Below, one piece after another: positions 6,114 through 13,584 of a stretch of 16,562 nucleotides of DNA (the stretch's first letter is position 1; each line of letters starts with the position of its first letter). Position numbers and translations under genes: made by a program. The notes beneath the pieces were generated by a model. It ran no database searches. It was not told the DNA's origin and saw only the letters and a program-made list of their open reading frames with translations. This DNA comes from UBA287 sp034190325 (GTDB taxonomy: Archaea; Thermoplasmatota; UBA186; UBA287): contig JAXHST010000003.1 of NCBI GenBank assembly GCA_034190325.1, positions 1 to 16,562 of the forward strand. Direction: 5' to 3'.

Positions 6114-7348
6114 ATTTCAACTGTTTCTGCTCCCAGCTCCTTTATCAGGCTCTCAACCTCTTCCCTGCCTCTTTCCTTAATCTTTATCGTTTTTGACCTT
6201 TTCCTTATCTCTTCCCTTGTGGGGAAATCGCCCTTTTCAAGCTTAACCATTGCATTGGCATTTCCCAGAGCAAGTCCCTGCCTCTCGCTCTGCAGGAAAC
6301 CAAAGCTCTTGCCAGCAACATAGGCGTCACCTAAACCTGTTTTAACAGAGATCCTTCTTGGCTCAAGAGTTGGTAATACAAGTAACCTGTCTTTTGACAG
6401 GTCAAATGAAAAGAGCTCTGTGTGTACATTCAGCACATTGAGATCAAGAGCGTTTCTAAGCTTTTCCGCGCTCTCAAAGATGCTAAGAGCATCTCTTTCA
6501 CTCTTTGAATTTATGCCAAGAGCGCTCAGGCAGAAGGCAAGCTCCGTTTCGTTCATGCAGCAGAGATCTGTGTTTCTGAATATCTCAAAGAGGAGCTCTA
6601 CATTGCCTGCACTGAGTGAGAAATAGTCCCCCCCATCAGATATAACTTTACCGTGCACAGTCTTGACAAATTCCAGCGCTCTATCAAAGCCGCTCTTGAG
6701 CTTGTGAAGACCCAGCATCAAAACCCCATCAAACTCCTGCGTGGTATCTGCAACTCTAAAGTCCCTTATATCTGAGCTATCGTTCAGAAAACCTCTATCT
6801 CTCTGAGGGATCTCAATGCCAAAAGTCATAGCCTCTTCTCTGCTTCCATCAAGAACCTTTAAAAGATCGGTCATAACTCCGTTCTCTCTGAGATAAGCTC
6901 TTATCCATCTTCCGTATTTGTCGTCTCTTATTGCTGTTGAAATCCATGCCATCGCACCAAGCCTCGAGAGGGCTATAGAGGTGTTTCCTGCATTACCACC
7001 AAGGGTAAAGATGATTCTTTTTGAATTCTTTTGGAGGAAAGGCTTGAAATTATTAAAGTCCTCTCGCATATCGTCTATCATTATCTCCCCGCCAGTTGTG
7101 CTGGCGAGCTCAAGGATCCTGAGAACTGCTTTTTCCAAACCCCCTGTACTCCTGTAACACTTTTTGTAGCTTTCTAAAGATCTCAAAAGGCTCCCCTCAT
7201 CTATTACGTGCAGAAGATCTATGTTTGCATCATGAAGCACCAGCATCTTTTTTGTTTCAAGATCCTTCGCCAGCTCCTCCCTGTAGAAATCAAGGAACAT
7301 AAAGGACATTGGGTGCTTGATTAAAAAGCTTTTTGAGTAAGAGAGCAT
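6104..7348 (-). CDS. Ribokinase-fold sugar kinase, probably ADP-dependent phosphofructokinase/glucokinase type
   Basis: A 414-residue ribokinase-fold kinase. Motifs in order are 'GGNAGNTS' (residues 117-124, sugar and lid region), 'MNETEL' (265-270, the N-x-x-E motif for magnesium), 'VHTELFSF' (308-315), and 'TGLGDAYVAG' (337-346) with catalytic base D341 and the anion hole. The length and the NxxE and H-T motifs favour the ADP-dependent family of the archaeal modified Embden-Meyerhof pathway over short PfkB kinases; substrate (fructose 6-phosphate or glucose) cannot be set from sequence. The ATG at 7348 is supported by a TATA-like element 29 bases upstream; ATGs at 7309 and 7300 are alternatives. 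It starts eight bases from the divergent carbonic anhydrase-like gene. Confidence 0.75.
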   Translation of the reverse strand: MLSYSKSFLIKHPMSFMFLDFYREELAKDLETKKMLVLHDANIDLLHVIDEGSLLRSLESYKKCYRSTGGLEKAVLRILELASTTGGEIMIDDMREDFNNFKPFLQKNSKRIIFTLGGNAGNTSIALSRLGAMAWISTAIRDDKYGRWIRAYLRENGVMTDLLKVLDGSREEAMTFGIEIPQRDRGFLNDSSDIRDFRVADTTQEFDGVLMLGLHKLKSGFDRALEFVKTVHGKVISDGGDYFSLSAGNVELLFEIFRNTDLCCMNETELAFCLSALGINSKSERDALSIFESAEKLRNALDLNVLNVHTELFSFDLSKDRLLVLPTLEPRRISVKTGLGDAYVAGKSFGFLQSERQGLALGNANAMVKLEKGDFPTREEIRKRSKTIKIKERGREEVESLIKELGAETVEIKI

Positions 7349-7382
7349 TTACCATCATGATTGGAAAGAGATGCTATATACA
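7321..7382. promoter_or_regulatory. Interlocked divergent promoters, sugar kinase and carbonic anhydrase-like genes
   Basis: TTAAAAAG at 7321-7328 is centred about 32 bases before the plus-strand ATG at 7357. TATATA at 7375-7380 is centred about 29 bases before the minus-strand ATG at 7348. Each TATA element therefore lies inside the first codons of the opposite gene, and both transcripts would be leaderless. The first element is part of the palindrome AAAAAGCTTTTT (7323-7334). Confidence 0.45.
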
Positions 7383-7833
7383 TGAAAAAGCTGTGATACT
7401 GGGCGATGTAATGCTTGGTGATGACTGCAGTATATGGCCAAATGCAGTTTTAAGGGGAGATCTGGCGCCGATAAAGCTGGGCAGTGGAAGCAATGTTCAG
7501 GACTGCGCAGTGCTGCATGTGGAGAGGGAGAATCCCTGCACTATCGGAAATTTTGTTACCATAGGGCACTCAGCAGTTGTTCATGGAGCTAAGATAGAGG
7601 ATAACTGCCTTATAGGAATGAACGCTACAGTTCTGGAAGGAAGCGTTATAGGCAAGGGAAGCATAGTAGGGGCAAATGCCCTTGTTACTGCAGGAACTAC
7701 CATACCCCCAAACAGCCTTGTGCTGGGGGTTCCAGCAAAGGTTGTACGTAATGACCCGGAAATGGAAGAAAAGGCTGCGGCATACGCAAAGAACTATATG
7801 GCCTTAAAGGATCGCTATCTCAAAGGACTATAG
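7357..7833 (+). CDS. Gamma-class carbonic anhydrase-like hexapeptide-repeat protein
   Basis: A 158-residue left-handed beta-helix protein built from hexapeptide repeats ('CSIWPNAVLRGD', 'CTIGNFVTIGHSAVVHGA', 'CLIGMNATVLEGSVIG'). The three zinc or iron ligands of gamma carbonic anhydrases are in place: H54, H71 and H76, the last two spaced by five as in Cam. R33-G-D35 and Q48 are also conserved. It lacks the acidic loop of Methanosarcina Cam, so it is closer to the CamH/YrdA branch, where CO2 hydration is not always shown. The ATG at 7357 starts at the conserved domain; a TTG at 7333 is less likely. The last 14 bases overlap convergent amrS. Confidence 0.88.
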   Translation: MIGKRCYIHEKAVILGDVMLGDDCSIWPNAVLRGDLAPIKLGSGSNVQDCAVLHVERENPCTIGNFVTIGHSAVVHGAKIEDNCLIGMNATVLEGSVIGKGSIVGANALVTAGTTIPPNSLVLGVPAKVVRNDPEMEEKAAAYAKNYMALKDRYLKGL

Positions 7834-8824
7834 GAATTCTTCTTCCACAATTTCTGCATCTATCCCCCTCAAGCCCAACTAAATGCGTATTGAATGTGCC
7901 CCTCTCTATAAGCAAAGAATTGCATTTGGGGCAAAAGGTGCTGTTATGCTCCCTATCAAGCACATTCCCTATATAAACAAAATCAAGCTTCTTTGCCTTT
8001 GCTATTGTGTAAGCTCTTAAGAGCGTCTGGTAAGACGTTGGTTGAGCGTCTGCCATTTTATAGTATGGGAAGAAACGGGTGAAATGTACGGGTGTTTCAC
8101 CGCCAAGATCTCCAACAACAAAATCGCAAAAAGATTCGATATTCTGGTTGTCGTCGTTGTAACCTGGTATTATGAGATAGGTTAGCTCTATGTGTATGCC
8201 GAGAGATCTCGCAAGCCTGCACGTATCGAGCACAGGCTCAAGTTTTGCCTTGCAAACTTTTCTGTAGAAGGCATCATTTCCCTTGATATCTATGTTCATA
8301 GCATCAAGATATGGAGCAATCTCCCTTAAGGGCTCTTCAGTTATGTAACCATTTGTGACATAGACATTGTAGATATCCTCTTCATGCGCCGCCTTCGAGC
8401 AGTCATAGGTGTATTCATACCAGACCGTTGGCTCATTGTATGTGTAGGCTATTCCATCGCACCTGTTTTCCTTTACTCTATCTATCAGGCTTCTAACCCC
8501 CATGTACCTGTATGATACCTCATCCAGCCCATAAGCAGATAGAGTGTAGTTCTGACAGTGAAGACATCTGAAATTGCAGGATGCTGTTCCTATCGAGAAT
8601 GCTAAGCTCCCGGGGTGAAAATGATAGAGCGGTTTCTTCTCTATTGGATCAATAGCGAGAGATACAACAGTGCCGTAAGACTCTGTGTACAGCTTTCCTC
8701 CCCTGTTTATCCTCACTCTGCAGATGCCTCTCTGTCCATCCTTTATAACACATCTATAGGCGCATAGATTGCACTTCACATCGTTCTCTCTTACATTCTC
8801 CCAGAATCTTGCTTCTTCCTCCAC
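7820..8824 (-). CDS. amrS: AmmeMemoRadiSam-system radical SAM enzyme AmrS
   Basis: A 334-residue radical SAM protein of the PflA-like AmrS family. The N-terminal Cys set 'CNLCAYRC...GICRVR' precedes the glycine-rich 'GTASCNFRCLHCQN' with the [4Fe-4S] ligands C-x3-C-x2-C. 'AYTYNEPTVWYEYTYD' and 'MNIDIKG' are characteristic. Near the C-terminus, 'CPKCN' and 'CRNCG' form a zinc-ribbon-like pair. The system links AmrS with Memo and AMMECR1 proteins in an RNA- or cofactor-modification pathway that is poorly defined; neither partner is in this window. The start is GTG at 8824, 21 bases after the EamA transporter stop, so the two genes are probably cotranscribed. The 3' end overlaps the convergent carbonic anhydrase-like gene. 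Confidence 0.9.
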   Translation of the reverse strand: MEEEARFWENVRENDVKCNLCAYRCVIKDGQRGICRVRINRGGKLYTESYGTVVSLAIDPIEKKPLYHFHPGSLAFSIGTASCNFRCLHCQNYTLSAYGLDEVSYRYMGVRSLIDRVKENRCDGIAYTYNEPTVWYEYTYDCSKAAHEEDIYNVYVTNGYITEEPLREIAPYLDAMNIDIKGNDAFYRKVCKAKLEPVLDTCRLARSLGIHIELTYLIIPGYNDDNQNIESFCDFVVGDLGGETPVHFTRFFPYYKMADAQPTSYQTLLRAYTIAKAKKLDFVYIGNVLDREHNSTFCPKCNSLLIERGTFNTHLVGLEGDRCRNCGRRIPIVL

Positions 8825-8845
8825 ATCGTTATTGCTCTTCTTTAT

Positions 8846-9700
8846 TTATCCTTTTTTATCCTGCATCTTCACCTCTATTTTTCTCCGTGTCTGAAGCAAT
8901 ATCCCCGTTAATACAAGAATGAGCCCTGCTACTGTCCTAAGTTCTATCTCTTCTCCAAGAACCCCATGTATGAATATCAGAGATATGAAGGGAGCCAGAT
9001 AAACAAGGTTTGCCGTTCTTGCCGCATTTCCGGAAAGCTTCAGAGCTTTTTGCCACAGGATAAAGGTTATTCCCATCTCAAAGGCTCCAATGTAGAACGC
9101 AGAGAGAGAAGGGGGCTCGAATTCAAAGAGAAATGGCAGTGACGCAAAGAGAGAGCCAAAGAGAAAATTCAAAAAAAGTCTCACATTTTGCTCCACATCA
9201 TCTCTTGTGTTTCCTAACCAGTAGATCGCCCACACAAAGGCGCTTGATAGAGCCACAAGGGCCCCGGATAATGAAACTGTGCGTATTGATATCACAACCA
9301 CTCCTGAAAAGCTCATCACCACTGCCATCATGCTCCTCACACTTATCTTCTGTTTCAGCATCGCTGGAGAGAGGAGCGCAAGGATAACGGGCCATGAAAA
9401 GTTGATCCCCTGTGCCTCCTGCGCAGGTAAAAGGGAGTAGGATATGAAGAGCAGATTATAGTAGAGGAATGGATTCAGCGCGCCCAAAAGGAGAGATCTC
9501 TCAAGGTTTTTTGCAGAGAAGATCTCTTTTGAGAGCTTGCCTTGCAGGATTACTGAGATCAACAGGATGAGGGTTGAGAAGGAAGAGGAGTAAAAGATGA
9601 GGGCGCTGATGCTCATCTCGCTTAACGCTATCTTGAATGCGGATGCAACCGTTGACCATAACAGAACCGCGGAGATCGCATAGCCAAGGTCTCTACCCAT
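8846..9700 (-). CDS. EamA/DMT-family transporter
   Basis: A 284-residue integral membrane protein with about ten hydrophobic segments arranged as two EamA repeats. Typical features are an N-terminal 'ISAVLLWSTVASAFKIAL' (the W-x-x-x-x-x-x-K pattern of the first helix), and in the second repeat 'ALSSAFVWAIYWLG' and 'LVYLAPFISLIFIHGVLGEE', ending in a basic tail. DMT-superfamily proteins export or import small metabolites such as amino acids; the substrate cannot be read from sequence. A possible AGGAG ribosome-binding site lies about 11 bases before the ATG. It leads a likely operon with amrS and is divergent from nreA. Confidence 0.88.
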   Translation of the reverse strand: MGRDLGYAISAVLLWSTVASAFKIALSEMSISALIFYSSSFSTLILLISVILQGKLSKEIFSAKNLERSLLLGALNPFLYYNLLFISYSLLPAQEAQGINFSWPVILALLSPAMLKQKISVRSMMAVVMSFSGVVVISIRTVSLSGALVALSSAFVWAIYWLGNTRDDVEQNVRLFLNFLFGSLFASLPFLFEFEPPSLSAFYIGAFEMGITFILWQKALKLSGNAARTANLVYLAPFISLIFIHGVLGEEIELRTVAGLILVLTGILLQTRRKIEVKMQDKKG

Positions 9701-9734
9701 AAACCAGATTCTCCTGCCAGCATATCTTCTTTCA

Positions 9735-9752
9735 CGGAAGTTTTATATATCC
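9735..9752. promoter_or_regulatory. BRE/TATA promoter for nreA, possibly bidirectional
   Basis: CGGAAGTTTTATATATCC has a purine-rich BRE followed by TTTTATATAT at 9741-9750, 26-35 bases before the nreA ATG, predicting a leaderless mRNA. Read on the minus strand the same site is GGATATATAAAA, 41-50 bases before the EamA transporter ATG, giving a leader of about 20 bases that includes its AGGAG motif. Confidence 0.65.
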
Positions 9753-9775
9753 ACGAAACAAATCAAAGATATTGA

Positions 9776-10987
9776 ATGAGAGATAGCTACAAATGCATAC
9801 TATGCAGAGGTGGAAGAAACCTCTGCGGCAAGGATTTCTGCCCGGTGATAGTGAAGAACAGAGCTTATGCAAAAACCTTACCTATGCTTAGCAATGAGCT
9901 TCAGGGCTCAACACCACCAGGCATATTCGTTGGTAGATATGGATATCCAAAGGTTTACATCGGTCCACTGATACCTCCATATACGGGCAATACATCCCAG
10001 CTGGATACACCGGAGCTCTGGTACGGAAAGAGCATAGAGGAAATAGTGAGCTTCCGCACATCTCTTGTAAGGGGAGAATATCCGGCAAGAGTGGACGCTA
10101 TAGAGCAGAGGGATATAAGAGAGATAAGGGAGCTTGCTCTTGCTGAGGCTTCCTTTGATCTCCATGCGAAGTTCTTAAAGAAGCCAAACATGAGGATAAT
10201 ACTGGACGATAATTCCCAACCCTTTGGGCCTAGCGCTCCTATAGATAAACTAGAGGCTCAAAACTTCAGAACGAATCCGCTGCTGGAGAGAGTTTATTAC
10301 GATACAGATTTAAGAGCTGTTGATGGTGTGGTTGAACTGTATGAGCGGGGCGCTTTTATATCACAGATAGAGAAGGCTTTCAGCGCTGGGCTTATTGGAA
10401 AGAAAAGAAAGCTAGTTCCTACCAGGTGGAGCATAACCGCAGTGGATGATACAGTATCGAAAGCTCTGCGAGAGGAGATAAAGGGTTACGAAACCATAGA
10501 TAAGTTTCTTGTGTACAGGCTGGATGCGCTAGATAACAGGTGGCAGATTCTAATGCTGCCCTCGACCTGGCGCTATGAGCTCATAGAAGCATGGTATCCA
10601 AAAACCCTGTGGAATCCGTACAGCTCTAAAGTGGAGATATTCGGAGATCATGAATTCTATGAAGGAAGGAAAAGCTATGCCGCCATAGGCGGTTGCTATT
10701 ATGCCTCAAGGCTCGCTGTAACAGAGAGCCTCCACAACATGCGCAGACAGGCAGGAGCTGTGGTTATGAGAGAAGCTCACCCAGGATATGTTCTTCCTGT
10801 TGGCGTCTGGAATGTGAGGGAGCACGTTCGCAGGGCTCTGCGTTCAAAGCCTGGAGAATTTGATACGCTGGAGCAGGCATTATCTTACGTCTCCCATCAC
10901 TTTGACATACCATTAAAGAGGTGGATAGACACAAGCGCTATAATAAAAGATATGAAGGCTCAAAGGAGGATCGATGAGTTCATCTGA
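9776..10987 (+). CDS. nreA: Archaeal DNA-repair protein NreA (Nre family)
   Basis: A 403-residue protein of the archaeal Nre family. The N-terminal zinc motif uses C7, C10, C17 and C22. The core signature follows in 'PPGIFVGRYGYPKVYIGPL' and 'LDTPELWYGKSIEEIVSFR'. The C-terminal domain includes 'TRWSITAVDDTVSKAL' and 'HEFYEGRKSYAAIGGCYYASRLAV'. In Haloferax, NreA is known to support survival after DNA damage and carries a PCNA-binding PIP-box at its end. Here the last residues Q396-RRIDEF-I403 match Q-x-x-I-x-x-F, with Ile in place of the final aromatic. The gene has its own promoter and overlaps the downstream SPL-like gene by 14 bases, so the two products are likely made together. The biochemical activity of the family is unknown. 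Confidence 0.9.
   Translation: MRDSYKCILCRGGRNLCGKDFCPVIVKNRAYAKTLPMLSNELQGSTPPGIFVGRYGYPKVYIGPLIPPYTGNTSQLDTPELWYGKSIEEIVSFRTSLVRGEYPARVDAIEQRDIREIRELALAEASFDLHAKFLKKPNMRIILDDNSQPFGPSAPIDKLEAQNFRTNPLLERVYYDTDLRAVDGVVELYERGAFISQIEKAFSAGLIGKKRKLVPTRWSITAVDDTVSKALREEIKGYETIDKFLVYRLDALDNRWQILMLPSTWRYELIEAWYPKTLWNPYSSKVEIFGDHEFYEGRKSYAAIGGCYYASRLAVTESLHNMRRQAGAVVMREAHPGYVLPVGVWNVREHVRRALRSKPGEFDTLEQALSYVSHHFDIPLKRWIDTSAIIKDMKAQRRIDEFI
10962..10970 (+). promoter_or_regulatory. Ribosome-binding site of second SPL-like gene, inside nreA
   Basis: AAAGGAGGA is a near-perfect archaeal Shine-Dalgarno sequence ending three bases before the ATG at 10974. It lies inside the last codons of nreA and encodes the Q-R-R of the putative PIP-box, so it fixes the start of the downstream gene and supports translational coupling. 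Confidence 0.75.
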
Positions 10988-11738
10988 TGTCAACAGAGAA
11001 ACAACATGCAAGAGCGCCCTGAGCTCATCATCGCTCAGTGACACAGAGCTCTCTCTTAACCCCTATGCAGGATGCGGACACGGGTGCTATTACTGCTATG
11101 CTCCCTATGTTACTCACCGCAGCATGAGCCCCAGGGCAAAGGTAAACATAGCTGATGTCTTACGCAGAGAGCTTAAGAGCGGAAAAGCATATCATAGAAC
11201 AGTAGCGCTCAGCACGGTTACCGATCCGTACCAACCCCTTGAGCGGGAGTATGAGCTCACAAAGAGATGCTTGATAGAGCTGCTGAACTACAATGCCTAT
11301 GTGAGCGTGCAGACGAAATCTTCTCTAGTGCTGAGAGATGTGGACATAATAAAAAGGTTTGAGAGGAGGGAGGTAGGCTTTACAATAACCTCCCTGGAGC
11401 CTTTCTATGAGCCCCATGCAGATCCCACAGAGAAGAGGATCGAAACGCTGAAGGAGTTGAAGAAAGAGGGGATAAGAACTTTTATCTTCATAGGCCCTGT
11501 AATGCCTGAGTTTACCCTGCAGAATGAGCTTTTTGAGCGCATCAAAGAGGCTGAGCCCGATTATGTGGTTGTTGACAGGTTGAGAATAAAAAAGGGGATG
11601 GAAGAAAAAATAAAAGAGATCTATGGAAAAGATTTCAGCTCTTCGGAGCTGGAGACTGCAGCTGAAAGAGCCAGAGATCTCTGTGCAGCCCATGGTCTAA
11701 ATCTTGTGAGACAGCCGCTATGGAAGCCCCATCTGTAG
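10974..11738 (+). CDS. SPL-like radical SAM protein coupled to NreA
   Basis: A 254-residue member of the spore photoproduct lyase-related radical SAM family. Cluster ligands are C34-x3-C38-x2-C41 in 'NPYAGCGHGCYYCYAPY', and the conserved 'ALSTVTDPYQPLE' follows at 78-90. The position I align with the hydrogen-donor Cys of Bacillus photoproduct lyase is Thr81, so it is probably not a classic thymine-dimer reversal enzyme. Unlike the paralogue at 2005-2832 it has no cluster of C-terminal cysteines, so it is likely to carry only the SAM cluster. The strong ribosome-binding site and 14-base overlap with nreA tie it to DNA repair; this is context inference. The 3' end faces the 3-hydroxyacyl-CoA dehydrogenase gene. 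Confidence 0.82.
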   Translation: MSSSDVNRETTCKSALSSSSLSDTELSLNPYAGCGHGCYYCYAPYVTHRSMSPRAKVNIADVLRRELKSGKAYHRTVALSTVTDPYQPLEREYELTKRCLIELLNYNAYVSVQTKSSLVLRDVDIIKRFERREVGFTITSLEPFYEPHADPTEKRIETLKELKKEGIRTFIFIGPVMPEFTLQNELFERIKEAEPDYVVVDRLRIKKGMEEKIKEIYGKDFSSSELETAAERARDLCAAHGLNLVRQPLWKPHL

Positions 11739-11759
11739 ATCTGGGACAAAAACGGATAA

Positions 11760-11780
11760 CACCCAATTGAAGCATGGGTG
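11760..11780. terminator. Weak hairpin between convergent genes
   Basis: CACCCA (11760-11765) and TGGGTG (11775-11780) form a 6-bp stem with a 9-base loop, midway between two convergent stops. There is no adjoining T-tract, so a bidirectional terminator role is only a possibility. Confidence 0.25.
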
Positions 11781-11817
11781 ATCTCAGATCCTTACTGGGG
11801 AGCCTTACCGGTCCAGC

Positions 11818-12633
11818 TTAGCTGTAATCGTAGAAGCCTTTTCCGCTCTTTCTACCCAGCTTTCCAGCAGCAACCATCTTCTTTAGCAGAGGACATGGCA
11901 TGTATTTGGGTCCCAGCTCCTTATACAGCACTTCCATTATATTAAGGCAGACGTCCAAACCTATGAGATCACCGAGTTCTAAAGGTCCCATTGGATGGTT
12001 AGCACCAAGCTTCATTGCTTCATCTATATCCTCCTTTGATGCCACTCCCTCCATGAGCATGAAGCAAGCCTCATTTATTTGAGGTATAAGGATCCTGTTC
12101 ACTATAAAGCCGGGGCTATCATTTACCAAAACAGGCACTTTGCCTGTGCTCTCTACCATATCCTTTGCCCTGTTTATAGTGCTCTCCGATGTGAGCTCTC
12201 CTGCTGTGATCTCAACCAGCTTCATTTTTGGTACGGGATTGAAGAAGTGCATTCCAAGGAATCTTTCAGGCTTCTCAATGCAACCGGAGAGGGCAGTTAT
12301 TGAGATGGATGAGGTGTTTGTTGCTATCATTCCTCTGCTGGTTATGTTTTTGAGCACATTCTTCTTTGTCTCCATATCCTCAAAAACAGCCTCTATGACA
12401 AGTTCGCATTCAGAGAGGTCGTCTGAAACTTTTATAGCTCTGACTATCTTAGCTCTTTCCTCTGCTGTTATCTTTCCCTTTGTCTCTTCCTTTTCAAGTC
12501 TTTCTCTTATCCTTTGCATCCCTCTTTCTGCGATGCTCCTCTCAGCATCAGTTATGAAAACCTCATAACCATTAGCTGCAAAAACCTGAGCTATGCCCTG
12601 ACCCATGGTGCCCGCACCTATTATACCGATCAT
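11818..12633 (-). CDS. hbd: 3-hydroxyacyl-CoA (3-hydroxybutyryl-CoA) dehydrogenase
   Basis: A 271-residue NAD(P)-dependent enzyme that interconverts 3-hydroxyacyl-CoA and 3-oxoacyl-CoA in beta-oxidation or butanoate metabolism. The N-terminal Rossmann motif is 'GIIGAGTMGQGIAQVFA', then 'ATNTSSISIT'. The catalytic dyad is H129 ('GMHFFNPVP') and E141 ('LVEITAGE'). 'DSPGFIVNRIL' and 'NHPMGPLELGDLIGLD' belong to the helical C-terminal domain, and 'GRKSGKGFYDY' is the usual end. I chose the ATG at 12633 over the upstream in-frame ATG at 12648 because the TATA box lies about 29 bases before it and the Rossmann strand begins directly. Single-domain length is normal. No beta-oxidation partners are adjacent. 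Confidence 0.92.
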   Translation of the reverse strand: MIGIIGAGTMGQGIAQVFAANGYEVFITDAERSIAERGMQRIRERLEKEETKGKITAEERAKIVRAIKVSDDLSECELVIEAVFEDMETKKNVLKNITSRGMIATNTSSISITALSGCIEKPERFLGMHFFNPVPKMKLVEITAGELTSESTINRAKDMVESTGKVPVLVNDSPGFIVNRILIPQINEACFMLMEGVASKEDIDEAMKLGANHPMGPLELGDLIGLDVCLNIMEVLYKELGPKYMPCPLLKKMVAAGKLGRKSGKGFYDYS

Positions 12634-12658
12634 AAATAAGATAGGCATTAACAGTTCT

Positions 12659-12671
12659 TATTTTTATCCTG
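12659..12671 (-). promoter_or_regulatory. Promoter of 3-hydroxyacyl-CoA dehydrogenase gene
   Basis: On the minus strand AGGATAAAAATAA gives a BRE-like AGG and a TATA-like ATAAAAATA centred about 29 bases before the ATG at 12633. It lies in the short gap after guaAb, so the dehydrogenase gene can be transcribed separately from the ribosomal operon. Confidence 0.5.
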
Positions 12672-12678
12672 CTCTATC

Positions 12679-13584
12679 TTATTCCCATTCTATTGTAGCT
12701 GGGGGCTTGTTTGTTATGTCATAGACAACTCTATTGCACTCTGGTATCTCTCTTGTTATTCTGCTCGACATTTCTTCCAGAAGATCATAGGGTATCCTTG
12801 AGAAAGAACCGCTCATGCCGTCCGTTGAGTCAACAGCCCTTATCGCTATTGTCACACCATACACGCGCTCATCACCTTTAACACCCGTACTCTTTACAGG
12901 TAAGAGAACAGCAAAGTACTGCCATGGCTTTTTGCTCCTATCCAGCACCTCCTCAACTATTGCGTTTGCCTTTCTCACGATCCTTGTCTTCTCTTCCGTC
13001 ACCTCTCCTAAAACCCTGACAGCAAGCCCTGGACCGGGGAAAGGCTGTTTCTCATCTAACCCTGGCCCAAATTGTTTCAATAGCTCTCTGACTTCATCCT
13101 TGTATAGGTCCCTTAGAGGCTCAACAACCTTTAGAAATGTCTCAGGCATGCCACCTACATTATGGTGTGACTTTATCCTATCCCTTCCTTGCCCTCCGCT
13201 CTCAATCCAGTCTGGTGCTATTGTGCCCTGAACGAGCACCTCTGCCCCTTTCTCTTTTGCTATCCTCTCAAAGATCTCAACAAACTTTTTGCCTATCCTC
13301 TTTCTTTTTTCCTCAGGGTCTGTTACGCCTTTAAGAGCTTCAAAAAACTCTTTGCCTGCGTCCACAAGAACAAAATGATCCCTAAAAATTTCACTATAGT
13401 GCTTCTCAGTCCTTTCTGCTTCTCCCTCTCTCAATAACCCGGAATCAACAAATACCGCAAAAACCTCCGCTCCTGCCTCTATAGCGATGTGCGCAGCAAG
13501 AGTGCTGTCCCCGCCTCCAGAGACTGCGGCTATAACCTTTTTGTTGCCTATCTCTTCTCTGGTTTTTTCTAAGATTTCATTCAT
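12679..13584 (-). CDS. guaAb: GMP synthase, ATP-pyrophosphatase subunit B
   Basis: A 301-residue enzyme that adenylates XMP and aminates it to GMP using ammonia from a separate glutaminase subunit, as usual in archaea. It has the PP-loop 'AVSGGGDST', the 'DSGLLREGE' segment, 'LVQGTIAPDWIESG', 'KSHHNVGGMPE', and the dimerisation domain with 'FPGPGLAVRVLGEVT' and the C-terminal 'ITNKPPATIEWE'. The PP-loop has Gly where Val is usual (SGGVDS), tolerated by the SGGxDS pattern. The ATG at 13584 overlaps the rpoN stop by eight bases (ATGAATGA); an in-frame ATG at 13599 is the alternative. It is the last gene of the ribosomal operon; no glutaminase subunit is in this window. Confidence 0.93.
   Translation of the reverse strand: MNEILEKTREEIGNKKVIAAVSGGGDSTLAAHIAIEAGAEVFAVFVDSGLLREGEAERTEKHYSEIFRDHFVLVDAGKEFFEALKGVTDPEEKRKRIGKKFVEIFERIAKEKGAEVLVQGTIAPDWIESGGQGRDRIKSHHNVGGMPETFLKVVEPLRDLYKDEVRELLKQFGPGLDEKQPFPGPGLAVRVLGEVTEEKTRIVRKANAIVEEVLDRSKKPWQYFAVLLPVKSTGVKGDERVYGVTIAIRAVDSTDGMSGSFSRIPYDLLEEMSSRITREIPECNRVVYDITNKPPATIEWE

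Noticed and set aside
7333..7356. TTG start at 7333 for the carbonic anhydrase-like gene
   Set aside because: It would overlap the divergent kinase start, and the conserved domain begins at the ATG at 7357 with a TATA element at the right distance.
12140..12568. Plus-strand open frame of 142 codons opposite the 3-hydroxyacyl-CoA dehydrogenase gene
   Set aside because: Ser-rich, no family resemblance, fully antisense to a conserved enzyme gene.
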